DNA of 5,660 nucleotides from Synergistaceae bacterium UBA1358 (lineage in GTDB: Bacteria; Synergistota; Synergistia; Synergistales; Synergistaceae), in assembly GCA_002306075.1 (NCBI GenBank), contig DBRW01000050.1:1-5660 (forward strand), written 5' to 3'. The notes under the pieces were generated by a model. The model did not search any database, had not been told where the DNA came from, and saw only the letters and a program-made list of their open reading frames with translations. A program made the position numbers and the translations under genes. This document shows positions 1 to 5,660 of this stretch, one piece after another (position 1 is the stretch's first letter; each line of letters opens with the position of its first letter).

Positions 1-1
1 C

Positions 2-2131
2 AACGCCAAATTCATAATGCGCTCAATGAACGGGGTCTTCTGGGACATCGTCGTATCGATCCTTTTGACCTCCGTTATAATGTTCATCTTCCTGAAAACA
101 ATAAGGGCTACGATCGTAGCAGTCATAACTATACCTGTATGTCTTCTCGGCAGCCTCTCGGTGCTTTACTGGATGGGGATCACCATAAACAACATGTCGA
201 TGATGGGACTGTCCCTGGCTGTCGGCATGGTAGTCGACGCCACAACTGTCGTAATGGAAAACATAACAAGGCACAGGGATATGGACAAGACCCCCTACAG
301 AGCGGCCCAGGACGGCGGAAGCGAGGTCGCCTTTGCTGTAATCGCAGGTGCCGCGACGACTCTTGCAGTATTTGTCCCGGTCGCATTCATGGGAGGGATA
401 ATGGGACGATTCTTCAACTCCTTTGGTGTTACCGTTGCGACTACGATCAGCATATCACTGTTGATATCCCTGACTCTCACACCATATCTGTGTTCGAGGG
501 TGCTTGGGAAGAGGATTTACGGCCCCCTTCAGCAGAGGCTGGAGAAGCCGTTCTTATGGATCGAGGAGAAATACTCGGGAGTGCTGAAATATGCGGTAAC
601 ACACCGTAAAACCATCCTGACCGCGGCTCTCGGACTTTTCATGATGGGCATTGGTCTTGCAACGACACTGGGGACAGAATTTTTCCCCAGCGAGGACCAG
701 GGACGTCTGAGGGTACAGATAGAGCTGCCTGCAGATTCATCACTTGAGATGACCGAAAGCGTAGTGCGTGACATGGTCGACGTCATACAGGCGGACAAGA
801 GTGTCGCTTATACTTACGGGATAGTGGGAAGCGGAGCAGGCGAAGAAGTCTACAAAGCATCCATAAATATCGAACTGATAGACAGGGGGAGCAGACCGCC
901 TGCAGGCACAGTCATGAGACGCCTCAGAAGCAAGCTCTCGGTGTTCAGGGACGTTGACCTCAAAATGGGGACATGGGGAGGTTCTGACATAACGCTCGTG
1001 ATCCAGGGGCCGACCAGCGAATCGCTGGCCGAGATAGGGGATCTGATCAAGAAAGACCTTGCGGAGAACGCGAGGGGACTTGTCGACATAACGACAGACC
1101 TGCAGATGAACAAGCCAAGGATAAACCTCGCGCTGAACCGCGCTCTGGCAGATGACCTGAACATAAACATAAGGGACCTCTCCGACGAACTAATGACATG
1201 GTTCGGCGGCGACAATGCAGGATCCTTCAACCAGGACGGGTACAGGTACGACATAAGGGTACGCGCCGAGGGAAGCGGAAGGGACGACCCTGAAAAGCTG
1301 AAAAATACACTGGTCAGGACAAATGACGGCCAGATAATAAGGGCTGAAGGTCTGGTAAGCAGTTCTTTGGGCATGGCGCCCAACGTCATAAAGAGGTACA
1401 ACAGACAGCGTTCCCTCCAGATCGGGGCTAATGTAGAAGGCGTATCGCCGGGAGAAGGCATCCTCATAATGGAGGAAGTATTCCGGAAGTACGCGCCTCA
1501 GGACGGCACATACGCCATTATCCCGGCCGGGGATTCAGAGTACATGAAAGAGAGCTTCCACTACATGTCGATAGCTCTGGTCTTCGCAATAATATTGGTG
1601 TACATGGTAATGGCGATACAGTTTGAATCCTTTATACACCCCTTTACGGTAATGTTCTCTCTTCCGCTCATGACCGCAGGCTCTTTCGGACTGCTCGCGC
1701 TGGCAGGCCTCAGGATAAGTGTCATGAGCTTCATGGGAATAATCCTTCTTGTCGGAGTCGTGGTCAATAACGCCATACTGCTGGTGGACTTCATCAATCA
1801 GCTGAGAGCCAAGGGCGCCGAGAAGGTCGAGGCCGTTCTGCAGGCAGGGCCGCTGCGACTGAGGGCCATACTGATGACCACCGTTTCGACTATGTTCGGT
1901 TCCCTGCCGGTGGCGCTTGCGCTGAGCGAAGGCGGCGAGACCCGTCAGCCGATGTCGGTGGCAGTCATCGGAGGTCTTTTTACATCCACCATGCTTACTC
2001 TTATAGTCATTCCTGTCGTATATCTCATACTCGACGACATAAAGGACAAAGCGCGGGCAGGAATAAAGAGATACCGGGCCTATCGGCGATTCACCCGGTC
2101 CGCACGATCCGGTGCACTTAACTCCAAATAG
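2..2131 (+). CDS. RND efflux transporter, HAE1 (AcrB/MexB-like) family, 5'-truncated by window edge
   Basis: This is the inner-membrane pump of a tripartite efflux system, exporting hydrophobic or amphiphilic compounds using an ion gradient. The frame is open to the left edge, so the Met codon at 17 is internal. By alignment from memory with AcrB (about 1,050 aa), some 330 N-terminal residues (TM1 and the first porter half) are missing. Numbering from that Met: TM2-TM6 lie at about 8-158, TM7 at 198-217, the second periplasmic loop (porter and docking parts) at 218-511, and TM8-TM12 at 514-672. HAE1 signatures are GTEFFPSEDQGR (219-230), YNRQRS (461-466), AIQFESF (533-539), VVNNAILLVDF (582-592) and RLRAILMTT (614-622). 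In TM4, Asp74 matches AcrB Asp407, but Asp408 is Ala75; AcrB Lys940 is Asn584, while Arg971 appears kept as Arg614. The protein ends in a basic tail (about 676-704). It lies directly upstream of the channel and adaptor genes. Family is certain; substrate is unknown. Confidence 0.96.
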   Translation, partial: NAKFIMRSMNGVFWDIVVSILLTSVIMFIFLKTIRATIVAVITIPVCLLGSLSVLYWMGITINNMSMMGLSLAVGMVVDATTVVMENITRHRDMDKTPYRAAQDGGSEVAFAVIAGAATTLAVFVPVAFMGGIMGRFFNSFGVTVATTISISLLISLTLTPYLCSRVLGKRIYGPLQQRLEKPFLWIEEKYSGVLKYAVTHRKTILTAALGLFMMGIGLATTLGTEFFPSEDQGRLRVQIELPADSSLEMTESVVRDMVDVIQADKSVAYTYGIVGSGAGEEVYKASINIELIDRGSRPPAGTVMRRLRSKLSVFRDVDLKMGTWGGSDITLVIQGPTSESLAEIGDLIKKDLAENARGLVDITTDLQMNKPRINLALNRALADDLNINIRDLSDELMTWFGGDNAGSFNQDGYRYDIRVRAEGSGRDDPEKLKNTLVRTNDGQIIRAEGLVSSSLGMAPNVIKRYNRQRSLQIGANVEGVSPGEGILIMEEVFRKYAPQDGTYAIIPAGDSEYMKESFHYMSIALVFAIILVYMVMAIQFESFIHPFTVMFSLPLMTAGSFGLLALAGLRISVMSFMGIILLVGVVVNNAILLVDFINQLRAKGAEKVEAVLQAGPLRLRAILMTTVSTMFGSLPVALALSEGGETRQPMSVAVIGGLFTSTMLTLIVIPVVYLILDDIKDKARAGIKRYRAYRRFTRSARSGALNSK

Positions 2132-2136
2132 GGGGA
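2129..2136 (+). promoter_or_regulatory. Stop codon merged with G-rich Shine-Dalgarno-like sequence before the channel gene
   Basis: The TAG stop of the RND gene runs straight into GGGG, giving TAGGGGGA. This can pair with the anti-Shine-Dalgarno end of 16S rRNA. It touches the GTG at 2137, which is too close for that start, and lies about 15 nt before the ATG at 2152, which is long. A weaker GAGA at 2143-2146 sits 5 nt before that ATG. Which element actually recruits ribosomes is uncertain. Confidence 0.4.
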
Positions 2137-2151
2137 GTGACAGAGAAAATT

Positions 2152-3456
2152 ATGAAGAAAAAGGCAACCATCCTGCTGATAATAACTCTGGCTGTGCTAT
2201 GCTCAACACTGCCCGTCGGAGCCGATGACGGATCTATCGACATATACAAGGCTGTCGAACTCACTTTACAGAACAATTCAGCCCTAAGATCACTGAGGCA
2301 GGAGACGATAAAGGCGTACGCATTCAAGATACAGGCCGACGGGACTCTCCTTCCAAGCATCACCGCCGATGCCGGACTGGACAAACAAAAAGAGAGCACT
2401 ACCAACGACGGGGCAAGAAATGACAACAAGACTACCGCAGTGACACTTGAGCAGATAATATACTCCGGAGGCAAAAATTCAGCTCTGAGAGACCAGTCAA
2501 AACAGGTAAAAAGCATGGCGGAGATGATAATAGCAGACGGTGAAAACAATGCCGTGGGAGAACTCTACGCAAGATTCTACAACGTGCTCCTGCAGAAGGA
2601 GAGGATAAAGGCCGAGGAATCGGCTGTCCGCACATCCGAACAGCACCTCAAAGAAGTCCAGAGGATGAGGGAGCTTGGGCTCGCCAACAGTCTTGAAGTG
2701 ATACGCGCGGGACAGCAGCTTGCCACGAATATGGCCAACCTGAGCACCGCAAGAGGGCTGTATGAGTCCGCCCATATCTCGCTTATGAACTACATGGGCA
2801 TCCCTCCCGAAAAAAGGATAGGTGTAAAGGGAGAACTTAACGCCCCTGAAGTGGAAGGGAACAGGCCCCTCTCTCTTGAAAGAGCCCAGACCAACAGGGC
2901 TGACCTGAAGAAACTAAAAGAACAGCTGGAATACCAGGAAAACCAGATACAGATAGAAAAGAGCGGCGGCAGGCCTAAGATAACCTTTGGGATATCAGCC
3001 GGATATCTCGATCCCTACCAGAAGACGGACGTGGGAGACGACACATGGAGGGCGGCCCTTTCGGTCACCGTCCCTATCTTCGACAGGAACACGTCAAGGG
3101 GAAATGCGATAAAGGCAGGCGCTGTACTTGAACAGGACAAGATAGCGCTCGAACAGAAAGAGCTGGACATAAAATCAGAGGTGGAGATCGCCTGGTCGGA
3201 GGCAGAAAGTACCCTCCAGCACCTCAAGGCTTCGGAAAAAGCCCTTGATCTGGCAAAGGAATCCCTCCGCCTCGCCGAGGTCGGATTCCGTGAGGGAGTG
3301 ACCCCGCAGCTTGACCTGCTGAGCGCACAGACTTCGCTGACAGCCGCAAGACTGGAATACGCGAAGTCCCAGTTCAACCATCTTATAGCGATAGTTGCCC
3401 TGAAAGTTACAGAGGGGACAGTCATACCATGGACTTGGGAGAGAAGGCTACCATGA
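2152..3456 (+). CDS. TolC-family outer membrane efflux channel (OMF)
   Basis: This is the outer-membrane and periplasmic exit duct of the efflux complex, working as a trimer of beta-barrel plus alpha-helical tunnel. The protein is 434 aa from the ATG at 2152, a usual size for the family. Residues 1-24 form a Sec signal peptide: MKKK, a hydrophobic core, then cleavage probably after Pro-Val-Gly-Ala. The only Cys there (17) follows Leu, so this is not a lipobox and the protein should not be a lipoprotein. Two tandem OEP repeats are visible. The first has LPSI (67-70), a beta segment ending in YSGGK (104-108), and GLANSLEVIRAGQQLA (176-191). The second has RPKITF (274-279), VPIFDRN (307-313) and FREGVTPQLDLLSAQTSL (379-396). 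Long Ala/Glu/Lys/Gln-rich helices lie between them. A GTG at 2137 would add five residues (MTEKI) before the signal peptide but has no properly spaced ribosome site, so 2152 is preferred. The last four bases overlap the adaptor gene. Confidence 0.94.
   Translation: MKKKATILLIITLAVLCSTLPVGADDGSIDIYKAVELTLQNNSALRSLRQETIKAYAFKIQADGTLLPSITADAGLDKQKESTTNDGARNDNKTTAVTLEQIIYSGGKNSALRDQSKQVKSMAEMIIADGENNAVGELYARFYNVLLQKERIKAEESAVRTSEQHLKEVQRMRELGLANSLEVIRAGQQLATNMANLSTARGLYESAHISLMNYMGIPPEKRIGVKGELNAPEVEGNRPLSLERAQTNRADLKKLKEQLEYQENQIQIEKSGGRPKITFGISAGYLDPYQKTDVGDDTWRAALSVTVPIFDRNTSRGNAIKAGAVLEQDKIALEQKELDIKSEVEIAWSEAESTLQHLKASEKALDLAKESLRLAEVGFREGVTPQLDLLSAQTSLTAARLEYAKSQFNHLIAIVALKVTEGTVIPWTWERRLP
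3437..3447 (+). promoter_or_regulatory. Ribosome binding site for the adaptor gene, inside the channel gene's 3' end
   Basis: The purine run GGGAGAGAAGG contains AGAAGG, ending 5 nt before the ATG at 3453. It decides that start over the in-frame ATG at 3429, which would put the ribosome site inside the coding sequence and add eight residues (MDLGEKAT) of no obvious role. The chosen ATG overlaps the channel stop as ATGA, typical of translational coupling. Confidence 0.75.
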
Positions 3457-4670
3457 CGAACAACAATAATAGTTTTATCAGGAAAAAGAGCAGCGACAAA
3501 AAAAAGTTATTGCTGATAATCGGAGCAGCTGTGATCCTGCTGACCTTTATCGGTGTATTCAGCAGAAGGGAGGCCCTCTTCTCCAAAGCCCAGAACGGCA
3601 ACGGATCTCAGCCTGCTGCGGTCAAGATCCAGACTGTCAAAGCAGATAATGTCGTCAGGGAGAGCATAGTCCAGAACACTTCAATAGATGCCGTGGACAG
3701 GGTAAAGATCCTTCCGAGGGTAACGGGGAGACTCAAAAACCTCTATGTGCTCCGCGGTGACACCGTAAAGAAGGGACAAACTGTAGCCATCCTTGAACAC
3801 GACCAGCAGGATGCACTGATAGATTCGGTCCGGGCGCAGGTTGCCTCAGCCAAAGCAGATTCCGAGAAGGCAAAGGCCGAGATGATGAACGCGAAGACAA
3901 ACCTCGACAGGTACGCAAGACTTGTCAAAGAGGGTTTCAGCACACAGCAGCAGTATGATTCCATAGAGACAGCCTATACGAGCGCAAAGGCTTCCTACAA
4001 TGCGGCTCTTGCCAGAGAAAAACAGGCTGCGGCAGAGCTGGAACGGGTCAGCTCAGCGAAGGCGGATTACATAATGGTCGCCCCGATAGACGGGACCGTG
4101 CTGGATGATTATTCACTGACGACCGGGGCGATGATATCGCCAAGCTCCCCTCTGCTCGACATAGCTGACCTCAGCAGGCTCAAGGCTACGCTGAAGGTCC
4201 CGGAGTCCAAGATCTTCTCCGTAAGGCCGGGAATGCCGGTCATTCTAAGGTTCGATGCATTGCCGAACGAAGAGTTCATCGGAGAGGTAACGAGGATCGA
4301 CCAGTATGTGGATCCCTCGACAAGAACAAGCAGCGTCGAGATAGAGCTTGACAACAAAAAGACGGGCGGGAAGCTCCGTCCCGGGATGTTCGGTCAGGCT
4401 TCCATAATCGAGAGGGAAATAGAGAATGCGGTCCTGATACCTGAGAATGCCCTTCATGAAAGTGAAAAAGGCTTCTATGTCCTGCTTGAAGAAAATGGCA
4501 TCGCCAGGCTTCGTGAAGTGTCGACAGGTGTAAGGCAAGGGAGCATGATACATATAACAAAAGGACTCAATGAGGGAGACAGGGTTATAATCTTCGGAGG
4601 AAACACCCTCAACGACGGAGACCGCGTTACTGTGAGCGGAGAAAATAATAACAAGAACAAATCTGAATAG
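3453..4670 (+). CDS. RND efflux periplasmic adaptor (membrane fusion protein, HlyD/AcrA-like)
   Basis: This protein bridges the inner-membrane RND pump and the TolC-like channel. From the ATG at 3453 it is 405 aa, typical of AcrA-like adaptors. Residues 1-18 are Asn/Lys-rich and cytoplasmic, followed by one hydrophobic segment (19-36). There is no lipobox Cys, so it is probably held by an uncleaved membrane anchor rather than a lipid, unlike AcrA. Next come the first lipoyl half (about 83-116, ILPRVTGRL and RGDTVKKGQ), an alpha-helical hairpin (about 117-204, Ala/Lys/Glu-rich, with the turn near KEGFSTQQQ), the second lipoyl half with the family motif APIDGTV (210-216), a beta-barrel domain (about 240-320, including RPGMFGQA at 309-316), and a membrane-proximal domain (about 321-396, VLIPENAL at 327-334). 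The tail is again Asn/Lys-rich. The start is set by the ATGA overlap and the ribosome site just upstream. The partner is almost certainly the RND pump encoded two genes upstream. Confidence 0.94.
   Translation: MTNNNNSFIRKKSSDKKKLLLIIGAAVILLTFIGVFSRREALFSKAQNGNGSQPAAVKIQTVKADNVVRESIVQNTSIDAVDRVKILPRVTGRLKNLYVLRGDTVKKGQTVAILEHDQQDALIDSVRAQVASAKADSEKAKAEMMNAKTNLDRYARLVKEGFSTQQQYDSIETAYTSAKASYNAALAREKQAAAELERVSSAKADYIMVAPIDGTVLDDYSLTTGAMISPSSPLLDIADLSRLKATLKVPESKIFSVRPGMPVILRFDALPNEEFIGEVTRIDQYVDPSTRTSSVEIELDNKKTGGKLRPGMFGQASIIEREIENAVLIPENALHESEKGFYVLLEENGIARLREVSTGVRQGSMIHITKGLNEGDRVIIFGGNTLNDGDRVTVSGENNNKNKSE
4586..4591 (+). promoter_or_regulatory. Possible -10 element of an internal promoter for gpmA (weak)
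   Basis: A perfect TATAAT lies inside the 3' end of the adaptor gene, about 90 bases before the gpmA start. The upstream region at 16-18 bp spacing holds only a poor -35 match (AGGACT shares GAC with TTGACA), and there is no TG extension. The bases also encode Val-Ile-Ile with the ATA and ATC codons common in this DNA, so the match may be chance. Confidence 0.2.
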
Positions 4671-4674
4671 GGGG
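4670..4674 (+). promoter_or_regulatory. Ribosome binding site of gpmA, overlapping the adaptor stop codon
   Basis: A run of five G residues starts with the last base of the adaptor TAG stop and ends 8 nt before the gpmA ATG, a normal spacing. A ribosome finishing the adaptor would sit on this site, which favours coupled re-initiation. The same TAGGGGG word follows the RND gene at 2129. Confidence 0.7.
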
Positions 4675-4682
4675 CATCTGAG

Positions 4683-5441
4683 ATGTACAAGGTGGTCTTG
4701 CTCAGGCACGGAGAAAGCGAATGGAACAGGGAGAACAGGTTCACGGGATGGACCGATGTGCCGCTTTCCGAAAAGGGTCTTGCGGAAGCACGGTCCGCCG
4801 GTAAAATACTGAAGGAGCAGGGGTTTGTCTTCGACAAGGCATATACCTCCGTCCTTAAAAGAGCGATCAAAACTCTCTGGTGCGTGCTTGAAGAAATGGA
4901 CCTCATGTGGATCCCCGTTGAAAACTCATGGAAGCTTAATGAACGCCACTACGGAGGGCTCCAGGGGCTCAACAAGTCAGAGACGGCCGCTAAGTACGGA
5001 GATGACCAGGTGAAGATATGGAGGCGCAGCTACGCCACACGTCCTCCGCTTCTAGATAAAAGCGATGAGAGGCACCCGGGAAGAGATCCCAGATACGCCG
5101 GGCTTTCCGATAACGAGCTACCTGCCGGAGAGTGCCTTGAAGACACCGTGGCAAGGGTCGTGCCCTACTGGGAAGAGGTCATCGTTCCGGACATAAAGGC
5201 AGGCAAAAGAATAATCATAGCGGCTCACGGCAACAGCCTCAGGGCGCTCGTAAAGTACCTTGACGAAATATCTGAGAAGGAGATAACGGAGCTCAATATA
5301 CCAACCGGGATCCCACTCGTTTACGAACTCGACGAAGAGCTCAAGCCGATCAGACACTATTACCTCGGCGATCAGGACGCCATAGCGGCTGCCCAGGCCG
5401 CCGTGGCAAACCAGGGCAAAAGCAAACAGACTTTTGCATAA
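4683..5441 (+). CDS. gpmA: 2,3-bisphosphoglycerate-dependent phosphoglycerate mutase
   Basis: This cytoplasmic enzyme interconverts 3-phosphoglycerate and 2-phosphoglycerate in glycolysis and gluconeogenesis through a phosphohistidine intermediate primed by 2,3-bisphosphoglycerate (EC 5.4.2.11). At 252 aa it matches the E. coli GpmA length (250) and aligns almost without gaps from memory. The catalytic set is complete: LLRHGESEWN (6-15) with phospho-acceptor His9, Arg60 in TSVLKRAI, Glu87 in KLNERHYGGLQGLNK (84-98), Arg114-Arg115, and the second histidine His182 in AAHGNSLRALVKYL (180-193). The C-terminal segment AAAQAAVANQGK (235-246), which covers the active site in this family, is also present, so this is a full dPGM rather than a short phosphatase-like paralogue. 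It begins 12 bp after the adaptor gene on the same strand with a good ribosome site, and is followed by a terminator. Function is near certain; its place in an efflux operon is unusual. Confidence 0.97.
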   Translation: MYKVVLLRHGESEWNRENRFTGWTDVPLSEKGLAEARSAGKILKEQGFVFDKAYTSVLKRAIKTLWCVLEEMDLMWIPVENSWKLNERHYGGLQGLNKSETAAKYGDDQVKIWRRSYATRPPLLDKSDERHPGRDPRYAGLSDNELPAGECLEDTVARVVPYWEEVIVPDIKAGKRIIIAAHGNSLRALVKYLDEISEKEITELNIPTGIPLVYELDEELKPIRHYYLGDQDAIAAAQAAVANQGKSKQTFA

Positions 5442-5516
5442 CAACTTCGAGGCAAAAGGATACTAAACTGATTCTTCTGCCGCATGAAATAAAAACAGCG
5501 ATATTTCGCATCTGAG

Positions 5517-5551
5517 ACAGATATGGCAGATCTATGCCATATCTGTTTTTT
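5517..5551 (+). terminator. Intrinsic (rho-independent) terminator after gpmA
   Basis: The arms ACAGATATGGCA (5517-5528) and TGCCATATCTGT (5535-5546) are perfect reverse complements, giving a 12-bp stem with a 6-base loop (GATCTA). They are followed by T residues to 5551, a run of six counting the last arm base. The stem is only moderately GC-rich (5 of 12 pairs), but its length and T-tract are typical. It lies 75 bases after the gpmA stop and should end the whole efflux-gpmA transcript. On the opposite strand no T-run follows the stem, so it works in one direction only. Confidence 0.9.
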
Positions 5552-5660
5552 ATCTGAACAAAGGCAGTTAAAGACAAAAACTTAAGACACTTTTATCTCT
5601 CTCAAGATCTGTCATTATCATATCCAATCAGCCAAAAGCACTATGCACGGAGCTTCCATA
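5552..5660. other. AT-rich intergenic stretch, no gene recognised
   Basis: After the terminator the DNA becomes visibly more AT-rich. No open frame with a ribosome site, no convincing promoter pair and no RNA gene could be seen. An ATG at 5643 runs off the right edge but lacks a ribosome site, and the minus strand shows only a short open stretch (5659 down to a stop at 5618). The next gene's start or end probably lies just beyond the window. Confidence 0.5.

Noticed and set aside
850..1467. A 205-codon open frame on the minus strand inside the RND gene
   Set aside because: It lies wholly opposite a certain HAE1 coding region, its product is Ser/Leu/Pro-rich with no recognisable domain, and it has no ribosome site. 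It is a shadow of the + strand gene.
4674..4683. Near-identical word GCATCTGAGA at 4674 and again at 5509
   Set aside because: A single 10-base match between the gpmA leader and the region before the terminator, with no further flanking similarity; most likely chance.
4245..4906. Overlapping minus-strand open frames (154 and 143 codons) across the adaptor-gpmA junction
   Set aside because: Both are antisense to two clear coding regions and show no family motifs; one crosses the junction only because the intergenic gap is 12 bp.
5498..5509. Small inverted repeat GCGA-TATT-TCGC before the terminator
   Set aside because: A 4-bp stem with no T-run is too weak to be a terminator or a structured RNA element.
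5350..5577. A 75-codon minus-strand open frame spanning the gpmA end and the terminator
   Set aside because: It reads through the terminator hairpin and the gpmA C-terminus, with no ribosome site or recognisable protein features.
5643..5660. ATG running off the right edge (MHGASI)
   Set aside because: There is no ribosome site upstream and only six codons are visible, so it cannot be supported as a gene start.
1..5660. Search for CRISPR arrays, tRNA/rRNA genes, insertion sequences and tandem repeats
   Set aside because: Nothing seen: no regularly spaced repeats, no transposase motifs or terminal inverted repeats, and no tRNA-like cloverleaf in the non-coding part.

Overview
No previously undescribed system was found in this window. 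It looks like a piece of a Gram-negative bacterial chromosome with medium GC content. It carries the distal part of a tripartite RND efflux operon, followed by a glycolytic gene, a strong intrinsic terminator and a short AT-rich stretch with no supported gene. The Gram-negative assignment rests on an outer-membrane TolC-type protein with a Sec signal peptide, together with an RND pump and its periplasmic adaptor. All genes strongly favour ATA for Ile and AGG/AGA for Arg. That pattern, with this gene content, would fit Synergistota or a similar lineage, but this taxonomic guess is weak and comes from codon impression only.

Layout, all on the + strand. From 2 to 2131 is the C-terminal two thirds of an HAE1-type RND transporter, whose 5' end lies outside the window. 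From 2152 to 3456 is a TolC-family outer membrane channel. From 3453 to 4670 is the membrane-fusion (adaptor) protein, joined to the previous gene by an ATGA stop/start overlap. From 4683 to 5441 is gpmA, the 2,3-bisphosphoglycerate-dependent phosphoglycerate mutase. A perfect 12-bp hairpin with a T-run at 5517-5551 ends the transcription unit. The remaining bases, 5552-5660, hold no gene that can be supported.

The three efflux proteins form one machine spanning both membranes. The RND trimer takes substrates from the inner membrane or periplasm using the ion gradient, the adaptor bridges the periplasm, and the TolC-like trimer is the exit duct. The gaps between genes (20 bp, a 4-bp overlap and 12 bp) and stop codons merged with Shine-Dalgarno sequences suggest one polycistronic, translationally coupled mRNA that also includes gpmA.

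Points worth a second look: the pump keeps only one of the two TM4 aspartates and lacks the TM10 lysine of the AcrB proton relay; the gene order is pump-channel-adaptor rather than the usual adaptor-pump-channel; and a housekeeping glycolytic gene sits directly behind an efflux operon.
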